64,000 nucleotides of DNA from Pyrinomonadaceae bacterium (GCA_036277115.1 DASUNM010000024.1:62001-126000); one strand, 5' to 3'. Positions 1 through 9,970 are shown, numbered from the stretch's first letter. The notes: generated by a model not told the origin, from the letters alone. Translations and numbers: made by a program.

Positions 1-1244
<1,244 letters not shown>

Positions 1245-1261
1245 ATTCAATCCCGACCTAA

Positions 1262-2086
1262 ATGTCTGACGTCATCGAGCAGGCAGGACAATGCCTCAAC
1301 TGCGGCGCCGATCTATCCGGCAAGTATTGCGCTGCTTGTGGCCAGAAGAAAGTTGACCGGCGCGATCTCTCAATCCGCCGTTTCTTTGCTCACGTTCTCA
1401 GCGAACTCACGGACCTTCAGTCAAACAAGATTCTGCGTACTTTTGGTGCGTTACTGTTTCGTCCCGGGCAGCTAACGTCCGAATACCTCGCGGGCCGAAA
1501 AGGCTTTCACATTGGGCCGGTGCGTCTGTACCTGACCTTCAGTGCGCTTTATTTTCTGTTCGCCTGGGGCACACTGTCAGATGCGCGTGGCGGCGGCGCG
1601 GTAAGAATGAGCCGGAGTCCGGCGGTCATTCAGATGGCGAAACAGAGAGGCCTCGATCCGATGGTGTTCGCTGAGCGGATTCATGATCGGGCCGAGCGCA
1701 TCGCGGCGGTGTTGAGATTTCTGAGTGTCCTGCTGTCAGGCGTATTTCTGTCGCTCCTGTACTTCTCGACACGTCGCTACTATGTTGAGCACCTGATCTT
1801 TTCATTTCACTATTACTCGTTCGATTTCCTCTGCAAGAGTCTGTTTGCCGTGCTATTTCTCGCGGTGGCGGCGTTCGGCAGAAAATTGCCGGGGATGGCG
1901 CTGAATTTCTTTTACCCGGTCGCATTCATCTATCTGATGTTCGCTTTGCGCCGCGTGTACCGGCAGCGCTGGCCAATTACAATAGTGAAGTCGCTCGTGC
2001 TGTTCATTTGCGAGACGGCGTTGTTCATCGCCATAAACATCGCGGGCTTTATGATCTCTTTCGGCATTGCCGGCGTTCGCGGATAG
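1262..2086 (+). CDS. DUF3667 zinc-ribbon integral membrane protein
   Basis: 274 residues. The N-terminus has a zinc ribbon (CLNCGADLSGKYCAACGQK, four cysteines as two CxxC pairs), followed by the DUF3667 hallmark region with FRPGQLTSEYLAGRK at about residues 70-85 and then four or five hydrophobic segments. These proteins are inner-membrane proteins of unknown function. It follows ettA by 17 bases on the same strand, so co-transcription is possible, but no functional link is known. There is no clear ribosome-binding site ahead of the ATG; the start is chosen because the zinc ribbon begins within 15 residues of it. Confidence 0.85.
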   Translation: MSDVIEQAGQCLNCGADLSGKYCAACGQKKVDRRDLSIRRFFAHVLSELTDLQSNKILRTFGALLFRPGQLTSEYLAGRKGFHIGPVRLYLTFSALYFLFAWGTLSDARGGGAVRMSRSPAVIQMAKQRGLDPMVFAERIHDRAERIAAVLRFLSVLLSGVFLSLLYFSTRRYYVEHLIFSFHYYSFDFLCKSLFAVLFLAVAAFGRKLPGMALNFFYPVAFIYLMFALRRVYRQRWPITIVKSLVLFICETALFIAINIAGFMISFGIAGVRG

Positions 2087-2097
2087 ATTTCTCGCCC

Positions 2098-2179
2098 TCT
2101 CCGCAAGCGGAGAAGCGGCCGGGGGAGAGGTTGGCGCGCAAAACCCCACCCCTAACCCCTCCCCGTATACGGGGAGGGG
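2098..2179. repeat. Pair of intergenic hairpins including a perfect 24-bp palindrome
   Basis: The gap after the DUF3667 gene contains an imperfect hairpin (CCTCTCCGC / GCGG..GGGGGAGAGG, about 2096-2130) and then a perfect 24-base palindrome at 2156-2179 centred on GTATAC (CCCCTCCCC arm). No long T-run follows on plus, so it is more like an interspersed palindromic repeat than a canonical terminator, though it may stop or pause transcription. Confidence 0.6.
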
Positions 2180-2245
2180 GGAAACCGATGAATCGAAAGT
2201 ACTTTTGCAAAGCTAGTTAGAACCAAATCAACTTCAGAGGTGAGA

Positions 2246-2644
2246 ATGAGTCGTATAGCTATCGTTTTCGTCGCCGCACTCTTTTTGATGCTGACACCAG
2301 TCGCGTCCGCAGAAGAGCATTTCAGCGTCAGGGAATACAACGTCTTTCACGATCTGCTTCATCCCCTGGAACACGAGGCCGTGCCCGCAAAAGACTTTCA
2401 ACGCATCAGAACCAACGCCGCGGAATTAGCCCGACGCGGGGACGCTATCGTCCGCGTCGGCATGCCGAAAGCCACAGCTGAACGCTACCGGGAAGACTTT
2501 CGCAAGGAGCTGAAGAAGTTTAAGAGCGCGCTCAGCAAGTTGCGCAAAGATGCGAAACGCGGGACTGACGCGCAACTGGAAGCCTCTTTCAGTGCCGTAC
2601 ACGATTCGTTTGAGATGATGGCCGGCATGCTGCCGCGAAAGTGA
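2246..2644 (+). CDS. Small exported helical protein of unknown function
   Basis: 132 residues from the ATG at 2246, chosen over an in-frame GTG at 2240 because AGAGGTGAG sits just upstream of the ATG. The N-terminus is a standard Sec signal peptide (MSRIAIVFVAALFLMLTPVASA, cleavage probably after ASA). The mature part is about 110 residues of charged amphipathic helix with several histidines (EHF, FHDLLHPLEHEA, VHDSF), reminiscent in size and layout of periplasmic four-helix-bundle proteins, but there is no CxxCH haem motif. Function unknown. It ends 13 bases before the MFS transporter and probably shares its transcript. Confidence 0.7.
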   Translation: MSRIAIVFVAALFLMLTPVASAEEHFSVREYNVFHDLLHPLEHEAVPAKDFQRIRTNAAELARRGDAIVRVGMPKATAERYREDFRKELKKFKSALSKLRKDAKRGTDAQLEASFSAVHDSFEMMAGMLPRK

Positions 2645-2657
2645 ACTCGCCAAAGGC

Positions 2658-4103
2658 GTGAGTAAACAAACTCGAATCTGGCAAATTATCGGTGCCTCGT
2701 CGGTCGGCACGATGATCGAGTGGTATGACTTCTACATCTTTGGAAGTCTGGCCACGATCATCGCGCCGCTTTTTTATCCGCAGGGCAACAACACACTGGC
2801 GCTGATCGCTTACCTCTCGACGTTTGCGGTCGGTTTCGTCGTGCGTCCGTTTGGCGCGCTCTTCTTTGGCCGGATCGGCGATCTAGTCGGGCGCAAGTAT
2901 GCGTTCCTGGTGACGCTGCTCATCATGGGCGGCGCGACGGCGCTGATTGGTTTTCTGCCGACCTACGCGACGATCGGCATTGCCGCACCGATTATTCTGC
3001 TGGTCATCCGCATCCTTCAGGGCCTGGCGCTGGGAGGCGAATACGGCGGCGCCGCGGTTTATGTCGCAGAACATGTGCCGGACGAGCGACGCGGTTTCTT
3101 CACGAGCTTTATTCAGATTACGGCAACGCTCGGTTTGTTTCTCTCGCTGGTCGTCATCCTCGTTATTCAGAACTTGATGAGCAGGGAAGCATTCGCCACC
3201 TGGGGATGGCGCCTGCCCTTCATCATCTCAATATTCCTCGTCGCCGTGTCGCTTTATATCCGTCTGCGGATGCAGGAGTCGCCAATCTTCACGCACATCA
3301 AGTCCGCCGGAATGACTTCAGCGCAACCGCTGAAAGAAGCGTTCACTCAGTGGGCCAATCTCAAGCGCGTCCTGATCTCTTTGTTCGGCGCGACGGCCGG
3401 ACAGGGAGTAGTGTGGTACACCGGTCAGTTCTACGCGCTCTTCTATTTGCAAACGATTCTGAAGGTGAACACGACGTCGGCGAACTATATCGTCGCGACG
3501 GCGCTGTTATTTGGGATTCCATTCTTCGTTTTGTTCGGCGCATTATCCGATCGGTTCGGACGCAAGAAAATAATGATGCTCGGCTGTTTGCTCGCGGCGG
3601 TCACATATTTGCCGATCTATCACGCGATGCAGCAAGCCGCGGGTTCACAGGTCGTCACCGCCATATCGCAGCGGCATGCGGTAACGGGCGCGATTAATCT
3701 GACCCCGCAAACGTCTGTTAACGGAGCTCTTCAGCCCGCCGGCGAAGTTCTGACTTACACGAGTTTGGGGAACCTTTTTCAAAACAGCGTGGCGTGGAAG
3801 CTGATTCTGCTCGTATTTATCCAGGTGATCTTTGTCACCATGGTGTACGGACCGATCGCTGCTTATCTCGTCGAAGCATTTCCGGCGAAGATTCGTTACA
3901 CGTCGCTGTCGCTGCCATATCACATCGGTAACGGAGTCTTTGGCGGGCTGCTGCCGCTGATCGGCTTAAGCGTCATCGCCCAAACCGGAAACATTTATGC
4001 GGGACTTTATTATCCGATTGTCGTCGCGGGTCTGACTTTTATTATTGGCTCGTTGCTGCTTCCCGAAACTCGTCACGTCCGGATCTGGCAAGAGGTTAAG
4101 TGA
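2658..4103 (+). CDS. MFS transporter, metabolite:H+ symporter (MHS/ProP-ShiA-like) family
   Basis: 481 residues, about 12 transmembrane segments. It begins TIEWYDFY-style (MIEWYDFYIFGSLA), typical of the MHS family that includes ProP, KgtP and ShiA, and carries both MFS loop motifs: GRIGDLVGRK after TM2 and GALSDRFGRK after TM8. It should import a small organic acid, betaine or similar solute with protons; the substrate cannot be read from sequence. A hydrophilic stretch of roughly 50 residues (about 325-375) between TM9 and TM10 makes it a little longer than E. coli relatives. Start is GTG at 2658 with AAAGGC upstream. It lies 13 bases after the small exported protein. Confidence 0.9.
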   Translation: MSKQTRIWQIIGASSVGTMIEWYDFYIFGSLATIIAPLFYPQGNNTLALIAYLSTFAVGFVVRPFGALFFGRIGDLVGRKYAFLVTLLIMGGATALIGFLPTYATIGIAAPIILLVIRILQGLALGGEYGGAAVYVAEHVPDERRGFFTSFIQITATLGLFLSLVVILVIQNLMSREAFATWGWRLPFIISIFLVAVSLYIRLRMQESPIFTHIKSAGMTSAQPLKEAFTQWANLKRVLISLFGATAGQGVVWYTGQFYALFYLQTILKVNTTSANYIVATALLFGIPFFVLFGALSDRFGRKKIMMLGCLLAAVTYLPIYHAMQQAAGSQVVTAISQRHAVTGAINLTPQTSVNGALQPAGEVLTYTSLGNLFQNSVAWKLILLVFIQVIFVTMVYGPIAAYLVEAFPAKIRYTSLSLPYHIGNGVFGGLLPLIGLSVIAQTGNIYAGLYYPIVVAGLTFIIGSLLLPETRHVRIWQEVK

Positions 4104-4197
4104 TGGGTGAGAGAACTGCGTTGTGCCCGACTCAGGGGCTTCCTCCGGGTGACGGTTTGAGTAGAAGCCGGCATTGACCACCGTAATGTGAACCAGT

Positions 4198-6012
4198 TTA
4201 CTGCCCGAAGCGCGTGCGGTATTCGGTCGAGCTGATGAAGGCCTTTACCATTTCTGCAGCGCGGTAATCTCCGCCGTGCTGATTCAATTTTCCGAGCCAG
4301 AAATCGAAACCTGAAAAATCAGTGTTCGGCGCATCGTCAGGATTGCGACGCAAATATCCGAAGTACTGCGTCAGAACGAAAGCACTGTTGCGTTCCCTAT
4401 CGCTGAGCCTTTGATGTTCAGCAACTTTGCGGAGTATGCTGCCGCGCGTCTCTAAGCCGGCCATCAGCCCATTTGCCAGTCTGAAGAACTCATCAAAGGT
4501 CAGGACGTTCCCTGCCTGGGCGTTGAGTTTTTCGACAAAAGCCGGGGCTGATAACGTCTCGGGATAGTTCGCCAGGAATTCCGGCCGATAAACAAAATCG
4601 TTTGCAAAAGCCACCGTATTGGCTTCGAGGGCCTGCTCCCATCCAGTCCGGCCAACGACAACGCCCTGGCCCACCTGCTGCGTGTCGCGAATGAACTCGC
4701 GATAGCGTGGCATCGCGCGGGGCCGTTGGGCCGTTTCCGGCAGCGAAGCCTTGTAAATCCGATAAACAAGAAAGCTCGTTTTCTGAAACTCAATTGATAG
4801 AAAGAACGCCGCCGACGTGTCGATGCGTTTGACTTCACGACATTGAGCGGAGCTGCCGCATGACTCAATGTTATCGACCCAGAACGCTTCGCCGCTTGGA
4901 TCCGGCATGCGGTTAAGAAAATCATGGTAGTGCTGGCGAACGTAGCTGTTTGAAATATCCACGACATTCGGACCCAAGGTCAGATCGTCGTCATGAATCA
5001 CGAGTAATGCGCTGCTACGCGGCCCAATGCTGGCGTTGCCCGTGGCGTTCAGTAAACCAAGGAATGCATTTTCGTTTGCTTCCGGCATAGCGTCGTCGGT
5101 AATCAGCACCTCAAATGTCTTTTGGGTTTCTCCCGGAGCGAAACGTAAAGTTCCCAGGGTCGTGGTGTAATCCGTACGCTCCCTGGCTTCGTTGTCTGAA
5201 ATGAAATAGTCAACGGTCGCCGGGCTCGATACGTCGCCAATGCGAGTTACGGTAATCTGCGCCCCACCTTGATTCTCAGACACGTCGAACTGGGGCGCGC
5301 CAAAATCAATTACGCTGCTGCCTGGCGCACCACAAGGCGTCGCAGCGTCGAGGCGTGTCCGCGGGTTTGGCGTGGCTAACGAAAAGTCTGCAAGGTTGTT
5401 GTTGTGATCAGTACAGCCGCCGTTGATACGGGTCATCGCCTGACCTGGCGGCGGCGAAAGCGTGGCGGCGCCTTCATAACAAATGGCCGGGCCAAAACCG
5501 ACGTAGTCGACCACGGCTCCGGTCAGGTCCGGAGACGCTGGGCAATAGAAGTGCGCCAGCGTTTTGTCTTTACCCAGCAGGGCAATTTGCCCACCCGTAT
5601 CGCTGAGGGGAAAAGGGTTGAGATTGATGTCAAAAGGGGTGGGCTGGCCGTTAGCGCCGCTGCCCCCAAACCTGATGAGCAGGTGTTTGCCGGGGCCGAT
5701 GATAATTCCGCTCGAGGAAAATAGTTTGATGGTGGAAACCGACATCTGGAAACTTGGCGGAGTCCCAGTATAGTTCGAAATGTTCAGGCTCCATCCGCTT
5801 ACATCGACGTCAACGTTCCCTCGATTAAACAGTTCGATAAAGTCGTTTTGGAAAGTGGCGCCCGCTTCGCCTCCGCGCGTATAGATCTGACTAATGCGGA
5901 TGTTGGGGTCGGCTGTCTGGGCCGCTATCAAAGAAGAAAAGATGAGCAAGCAGAAGGTTGCTGCCAGAAATCTGGGACAGTTGGAGCAGTAATTCGTCAT
6001 GCTAATTCTCAT
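4198..6012 (-). CDS. Secreted lamin-tail / Calx-beta / DUF4214 protein
   Basis: 604 residues. After a signal peptide (hydrophobic FLAATFCLLIFSSLIAAQ) come a lamin-tail-like beta domain (about 35-180, with FIELFNRGNVDVDVSGWSL), a Calx-beta domain (about 235-340, with ITVTRIGDVSSPATVDY and TDYTTTLGTLRFAPGET), and a C-terminal DUF4214 region (about 355-604, VRQHYHDFLNRMPD and YLRRNPDDAPNTDFSGFDFW). Such proteins are extracellular or surface-attached, and DUF4214 resembles phycobilisome-linker-like helical modules of unknown role. The gene converges with the MFS gene and diverges from the ECF sigma gene. Two starts are possible, MRIS or M5. A second DUF4214 segment occurs inside the Rhs protein at the far end of this window. 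Confidence 0.85.
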   Translation of the reverse strand: MRISMTNYCSNCPRFLAATFCLLIFSSLIAAQTADPNIRISQIYTRGGEAGATFQNDFIELFNRGNVDVDVSGWSLNISNYTGTPPSFQMSVSTIKLFSSSGIIIGPGKHLLIRFGGSGANGQPTPFDINLNPFPLSDTGGQIALLGKDKTLAHFYCPASPDLTGAVVDYVGFGPAICYEGAATLSPPPGQAMTRINGGCTDHNNNLADFSLATPNPRTRLDAATPCGAPGSSVIDFGAPQFDVSENQGGAQITVTRIGDVSSPATVDYFISDNEARERTDYTTTLGTLRFAPGETQKTFEVLITDDAMPEANENAFLGLLNATGNASIGPRSSALLVIHDDDLTLGPNVVDISNSYVRQHYHDFLNRMPDPSGEAFWVDNIESCGSSAQCREVKRIDTSAAFFLSIEFQKTSFLVYRIYKASLPETAQRPRAMPRYREFIRDTQQVGQGVVVGRTGWEQALEANTVAFANDFVYRPEFLANYPETLSAPAFVEKLNAQAGNVLTFDEFFRLANGLMAGLETRGSILRKVAEHQRLSDRERNSAFVLTQYFGYLRRNPDDAPNTDFSGFDFWLGKLNQHGGDYRAAEMVKAFISSTEYRTRFGQ

Positions 6013-6384
6013 TAAGGTCGCAACGCGAGCGGAAAGCCTCTTCTAATGCTCAGGCTTCTTCAGGCAAGCGATTGAGTGCAATGGTTGTGCCGGGAGTTAA
6101 CCTCTAAGCGTATGAGGAAACCCTTAGAAACGGTTTTCGGAGTAAGGGATGCCTGCCTCAAGCGGACATGTAAGCGGCGTCAGTAATGCCTTTCCGTGCG
6201 ACCTCCGCGTTTACTTTGGTTGTCTGAGCATCAGCCGCAGCGACTGCGCTCGTCATGGCCTTTCTTCCAACCGGGCGTTTGCTCGAGCGTAATGTTGGCT
6301 CAGAAAAGAAGATTCAGGCGAGGCTTTGGGGGCTACTACCCGTAACCTTTTTCCCTGGTAAAAGTTTATATAGAGTGAAGAGGC
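6013..6384. other. Divergent intergenic region, 372 bases, no gene seen
   Basis: It separates the minus-strand DUF4214 gene from the plus-strand ECF sigma gene. No convincing coding frame or hairpin was found. The only signal I can support is a possible ECF-type promoter near its right end. Confidence 0.6.
6342..6373 (+). promoter_or_regulatory. Possible ECF-type (autoregulated) promoter
   Basis: GTAACC at 6342-6347 followed by a T-rich stretch and, about 18-20 bases later, TTTATATAG (6365-6373), ending 12 bases before the sigma-factor ATG. GTAACC-like -35 boxes with an AAC core are typical of ECF sigma targets, and ECF genes often control themselves. This is inference from one site only. 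Confidence 0.4.
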
Positions 6385-7002
6385 ATGGCTGATAGCGAAT
6401 CTGCACGCGAAGTTCGCCTCGATAAAGAGAGGGAGGCGGAGGAGCGGCGGCTGATTGAAGCCGCCCAGCAGGATCGCGCGCGTTTCGTGGAGATATACGA
6501 AAAATATTTCGACCTGGTATACGCGTACACAGCCCGCCGAACTCTGAACCGCAATGAAGCAGAGGATCTGACAGCGGAAGTTTTTCGCAAAGCGTTAGAA
6601 AGTCTGGCGCGATTCAAATGGACCGGCGCGCCGTTTGGCGCCTGGCTGTTGCGAATCGCTTCAAATCTAATTGCCGATCGCGCAAAGCGGGCCGCACGAG
6701 AACGGGGCAGTGGCCCGGGGGATACGCCCTCTCTGATGGTCGAGCAGCCGGCCCGCTCGCAACCGAGGGCGAAACAGACTCAGCAGACGGATTTAGAGGA
6801 AGCCGAAAGACGCGCGCACTTGTTCAGATTGGTTGATGGCCTTTCCGGTGACCAGCGGAGCGTGGTGGTCATGCGGTTCGCCGAAGAAAGATCAATTCGT
6901 GAAATCGCGGACGAGCTTGGTCGCAGTGAGGGTGCGGTGAAGCAACTGCAATTGAGGGCGCTGCAAAATTTGCGAGCAAAGCTCGTGAGCCAGACGAAGT
7001 GA
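6385..7002 (+). CDS. ECF-family RNA polymerase sigma factor
   Basis: 205 residues. Sigma-70 region 2 lies at about 25-95 (RFVEIYEKYFDLVYAYTARRT, then NEAEDLTAEVFRKAL and APFGAWLLRIASNLIADRAKR), followed by a variable linker and region 4 at about 145-200 (LSGDQRSVVVMRFAEERSIREIADELGRSEGAVKQL). It directs RNA polymerase to a regulon that presumably includes its own operon. The following gene starts 12 bases later and is a VOC-fold protein with an unusual N-terminal helical segment, so there is no classical zinc-finger or transmembrane anti-sigma gene alongside. Upstream GAAGAGG serves as ribosome-binding site. Confidence 0.93.
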   Translation: MADSESAREVRLDKEREAEERRLIEAAQQDRARFVEIYEKYFDLVYAYTARRTLNRNEAEDLTAEVFRKALESLARFKWTGAPFGAWLLRIASNLIADRAKRAARERGSGPGDTPSLMVEQPARSQPRAKQTQQTDLEEAERRAHLFRLVDGLSGDQRSVVVMRFAEERSIREIADELGRSEGAVKQLQLRALQNLRAKLVSQTK

Positions 7003-7014
7003 TGAAGAATAATT

Positions 7015-8010
7015 ATGAGTGAGGTTCTCTTAACAGAACAACTCGATCAGGCGGTCAGCATCATGTTGACGGATGCCGAAGTAACGCCAGCGTCGCTTGA
7101 TGCTGAGATCGTGGCGTTGCTGGACATTGCCACGGACTTGCGGGCGCTTCCGCGCGCGGATTTCAAAGCGCGCCTGCGGAATGAACTTGAAGGGACAGCA
7201 CTGATGACAACAACGACCGCAGCCGCGAGCGCCACCGAGACGTCCGGCAAGATTCGCGAAGGATTTCGAGCGATAACGCCTTATCTCACTGTGCCTGACG
7301 TTTTTGCTGAAATCGAATTCATAAAGGCAGCGTTCGGCGCCGAAGGGCAGGTGTATGGATTGGGGTCCGCGGGTGGGTATCATTCCGAATACAAAGTCGG
7401 GGACTCGATGGTGATGATCGGTGGCGGTGGCGGCAAGTCGAAGTGGAAAGGTGAGCCCGCGCCTGCTTCACTTCATCTTTACGTAGAAAATGTAGACGAG
7501 ATTTACCAGCGCTCATTACAGGCCGGGGCTAAATCAATCATGCCACCAACTGATATGGACTATGGCGAGCGCGGCGCGGCGATCGAGGACATCGGCGGCA
7601 ACCACTGGTACATAGCGACGGCGCAAGGCCCGACTTATGTTCCCGAAGGCTTGCCGGTCCTGATGCCCTTCTTTAATCCGGTCGGGGCCACGAAACTGAT
7701 TGATTTTCTGAAGCAAGCATTCGGCGCCGAGGAAGTTGAGCGTCATCAATCGCCCGAAGGCATCGTGCATCATGCGAAGCTTCGCATTGTCGATTCAATC
7801 ATCGAAACCGGCGAAGCGCACGGCCCATGGAAGCCGCGACCGATGCACTTTATGCTATACGTGGACGACGCTGATGCCTGGTATTCGCGGGCGATAAGCG
7901 CTGAAGGAGCGATATCAATGGGCGAGCCGTCCGATCAGCCTTATGGCGCGCGCGTCGGCACGATTAAGGACCCGTTCGATAACGTTTGGTACATTGCCAC
8001 CCAACTATGA
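7015..8010 (+). CDS. Two-domain VOC (glyoxalase/bleomycin-resistance fold) protein with sigma-linked N-terminal segment
   Basis: 331 residues. Residues 1-65 are helical and carry the motif ATDLRALPRADFKARLRNEL, a sequence style often seen in acidobacterial proteins encoded next to ECF genes. Two VOC domains follow (about 82-205 and 208-331), each opening with TPYLTVPD or MPFFNPVG and ending with the DFFGNxWYIAT-like strand (DIGGNHWYIATA; DPFDNVWYIATQ). This resembles the PhnB-like VOC subfamily. Substrate and enzymatic activity are unknown. It lies 12 bases downstream of the sigma factor, so it is probably its co-transcribed partner; the N-terminal segment could contact the sigma factor (inference). 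Confidence 0.85.
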   Translation: MSEVLLTEQLDQAVSIMLTDAEVTPASLDAEIVALLDIATDLRALPRADFKARLRNELEGTALMTTTTAAASATETSGKIREGFRAITPYLTVPDVFAEIEFIKAAFGAEGQVYGLGSAGGYHSEYKVGDSMVMIGGGGGKSKWKGEPAPASLHLYVENVDEIYQRSLQAGAKSIMPPTDMDYGERGAAIEDIGGNHWYIATAQGPTYVPEGLPVLMPFFNPVGATKLIDFLKQAFGAEEVERHQSPEGIVHHAKLRIVDSIIETGEAHGPWKPRPMHFMLYVDDADAWYSRAISAEGAISMGEPSDQPYGARVGTIKDPFDNVWYIATQL

Positions 8011-8059
8011 TCGCAGTGAGAGCTTTTGACACGATTCCAAACCAAGAAGGAGAACAGAA

Positions 8060-8539
8060 ATGTCAGTCAAACCAATTCCCGAGGGTTACCATTCGGTGAC
8101 GCCGTACTTGATTGTGCGGGGTGGCGGTGCAGCGATTGAGTACTACCAGAAAGCGTTCGGCGCAGTTGAGCTGTTTCGAATTCCGGCGCCGGGCGGGACA
8201 GTTGGTCATGCCGAAATTAAGATTGGCGATTCGATCATTATGCTCGGGGACGAACACCCCCAGATGGGCTACAGCGGGCCCGAGACAATCGGCGGCTCAC
8301 CCGTGAGTCTGATGATCTACGTCGAAGATGTTGACAGCGTGTTCGAGCGTGCAGTTAGTGCGGGAGGGACGGTGAAACAAGCCCTCGAAGACAAGTTCTA
8401 TGGTGACCGGTCGGGCACGGTCGTGGATCCCTTTGGGCATATCTGGCACATCTCAACTCATAAAGAGGACGTGCCGGCGGAAGAGATGGAGCGCCGCGCG
8501 AAAGAGCACAGTGCGGCGGCGTCGGGCGGCGGCCAGTAA
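8060..8539 (+). CDS. VOC family protein (PhnB-like)
   Basis: 159 residues, single PhnB-like VOC unit (VTPYLIVRGGGAAIEYYQKAFGA ... GRSGTVVDPFGHIWHISTHKEDV). Conserved metal-site positions of the family are partly present (H near GHAEI; E in IYVED). AAGGAGAA lies 8 bases before the ATG. It is the third gene of the ECF-VOC operon, 49 bases after the two-domain protein. Its stop codon lies inside the left edge of a 334-base segment that is repeated 1.1 kb downstream. The role is unknown; family members include epoxide and antibiotic-modifying enzymes, but nothing here fixes a substrate. Confidence 0.88.
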   Translation: MSVKPIPEGYHSVTPYLIVRGGGAAIEYYQKAFGAVELFRIPAPGGTVGHAEIKIGDSIIMLGDEHPQMGYSGPETIGGSPVSLMIYVEDVDSVFERAVSAGGTVKQALEDKFYGDRSGTVVDPFGHIWHISTHKEDVPAEEMERRAKEHSAAASGGGQ

Positions 8540-8868
8540 CTTTGCCTAACTAATCGAGGCGGTGTAGATTCTTCAGCCGAGGTAACATGAAGCTAAGAAT
8601 CTACACCGCACTTTTCTTGTCGCTGCTTCTGTCTGCCGCGGTCTGCTCCAGTAGCGCAAACCAAACTACGAACCAACAGGCGAGCGGGCCGGCGTCCGGC
8701 GAACTACGCTTTAAAGCTCCTGCGGGTTGGGTCACCGAGAAGACAACTTCGGCCATGCGCGTCGCGCAGTACAAACTGCCGAAGTCTGAGATTGACCTGC
8801 AAGAAGCTGCGTTGGCACCTTGCGATTTCGGCGCTGCGCAGGGCGGTTCGGGGCAGGCAAACATCGAG
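8535..8868 (+). repeat. Copy 1 of a 334-base direct duplication (promoter region plus 5' coding part of a lipoprotein gene)
   Basis: Aligned by eye with 9636-9970: same leader (taactttgcctaactaatcg), same ribosome-binding site and the first ~94 codons of the lipoprotein, differing by scattered substitutions and one inserted A just before the start codon. The similarity begins weakly a few bases earlier (GCGGCGG) and stops abruptly after the QAN(I/V)E codons. Confidence 0.9.
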
Positions 8869-9465
8869 AAAAAAGTTGCTGCGCAAACGATAATCACGCA
8901 ACAGAGAATCAATCGCTACTTTCACGCCACTGTGATTCCAAAGCTTAAAAACTGCTGGGCCGAAATAGAAAAGGGGAACGAAAAGGGGATTGGAAAGGGC
9001 ACGATCGCCTTTGAATATACTTTTACCAGATCAAAAGGACGATGGGTGTCACCCAAACTTTCTGTGACGAACTCAACGTTGTCTCGTGCGCGAAATGCAC
9101 TTGCTAGTAGGTGTATGACCGCGGCGATCAAGAACACATCTTTTGCCCGGACCAATAATGACGGCAAAGAAAATAGTTTTTCTATTAACTGGACGTGGCC
9201 CGTCCCTTTTCCAGGTGATTTCGCCAGACTTACTCGAGCGATGTTTGCTGCCAGGACCCTCGGAACTGGTGGTGATTTGGGATGTGACGGGTTTGGAACG
9301 CCCCCCTCGTGTCAGACATGCGTGTTCGAGGGTAACAATATCGTCTGTAAGAAGGTATGCGTTGGATATAAGATCTGCACCGAGGAAACGCCGGACCTTT
9401 GTAGACAAAGGGTCGATTGCGCGTCAGGTGGTCCTTTTAAACTAGGCAGTGTAATCCTGCAGTAG
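8587..9465 (+). CDS. Chimeric exported protein: duplicated lipoprotein N-terminus fused to an AgmX/PglI-like Cys-rich domain
   Basis: 292 residues. Residues 1-94 are a diverged copy of the next gene (signal sequence, GELRFKAPAGWVTEKT, AQGGSGQAN). The sequence then switches to an unrelated part: residues about 105-195 follow the pattern of AgmX/PglI or TonB-like C-terminal domains (INRYFHATVIPKLKNCWAEIEKG ... GKGTIAFEYTF ... ASRCMTAAIKNTSF), followed by a Cys-rich tail with about ten cysteines (CQTCVF, CKKVCVGYKIC). The lipobox has become AAVC, with Val at -1 where Ala, Gly or Ser is required, so lipidation is doubtful. The frame is intact through the junction at about 8870, suggesting a fusion gene rather than debris, but expression is unproven. 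Confidence 0.65.
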   Translation: MKLRIYTALFLSLLLSAAVCSSSANQTTNQQASGPASGELRFKAPAGWVTEKTTSAMRVAQYKLPKSEIDLQEAALAPCDFGAAQGGSGQANIEKKVAAQTIITQQRINRYFHATVIPKLKNCWAEIEKGNEKGIGKGTIAFEYTFTRSKGRWVSPKLSVTNSTLSRARNALASRCMTAAIKNTSFARTNNDGKENSFSINWTWPVPFPGDFARLTRAMFAARTLGTGGDLGCDGFGTPPSCQTCVFEGNNIVCKKVCVGYKICTEETPDLCRQRVDCASGGPFKLGSVILQ

Positions 9466-9635
9466 TACATTCTTCAGCTCGGAACCGCAGAAGATGAGGC
9501 GCGTTAATTCAGGTCCTCTGTGCCTCACTCTCACTAATAACTCAAGCCAAACTCCTGATGCTGCGGGCGTCCCGCCCCGTGAATCACGCACAGAATGCGC
9601 GTGCCACAATCAAATTGAACCAACCCGCGGCGGTA

Positions 9636-9970
9636 AGTAACTTTGCCTAACTAATCGAGCCGGTGTAGATTCTTCAGCCGAGGTAACAATGAAGTTAAGA
9701 ATCTACACCGTACTTTTCTTGTCGCTGCTCTTGTCTTCGGCGGCGTGTTCCAGTAGCGCAAATCAAACCACGAATCAGCAGCCGAGTGTGCCGGCCTCCG
9801 GCGAACTGCGCTTCAAAGCTCCCGATGGTTGGGTCACCGAGAAGACAACTTCCTCCATGCGGGTCGCGCAGTACAAGCTGCCAAAGTCTGACGCTGATCT
9901 GCAGGACGCTTCATTGGTGCTTTACTATTTCGGCAGTGCGCAGGGCGGCTCGGTGCAGGCAAACGTCGAG
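9636..9970 (+). repeat. Copy 2 of the 334/335-base direct duplication
   Basis: Partner of 8535-8868. This copy is continuous with an intact lipoprotein gene whose whole length fits a recognisable family, so it is likely the parental copy. The spacer between the two copies holds the foreign AgmX/PglI-like segment and about 170 bases with no gene. Confidence 0.9.

Noticed and set aside
3600..3790. Extra hydrophilic loop in the MFS transporter considered as an inserted domain
   Set aside because: It lies in a periplasmic loop that varies in length within the MHS family, and no domain is recognisable.
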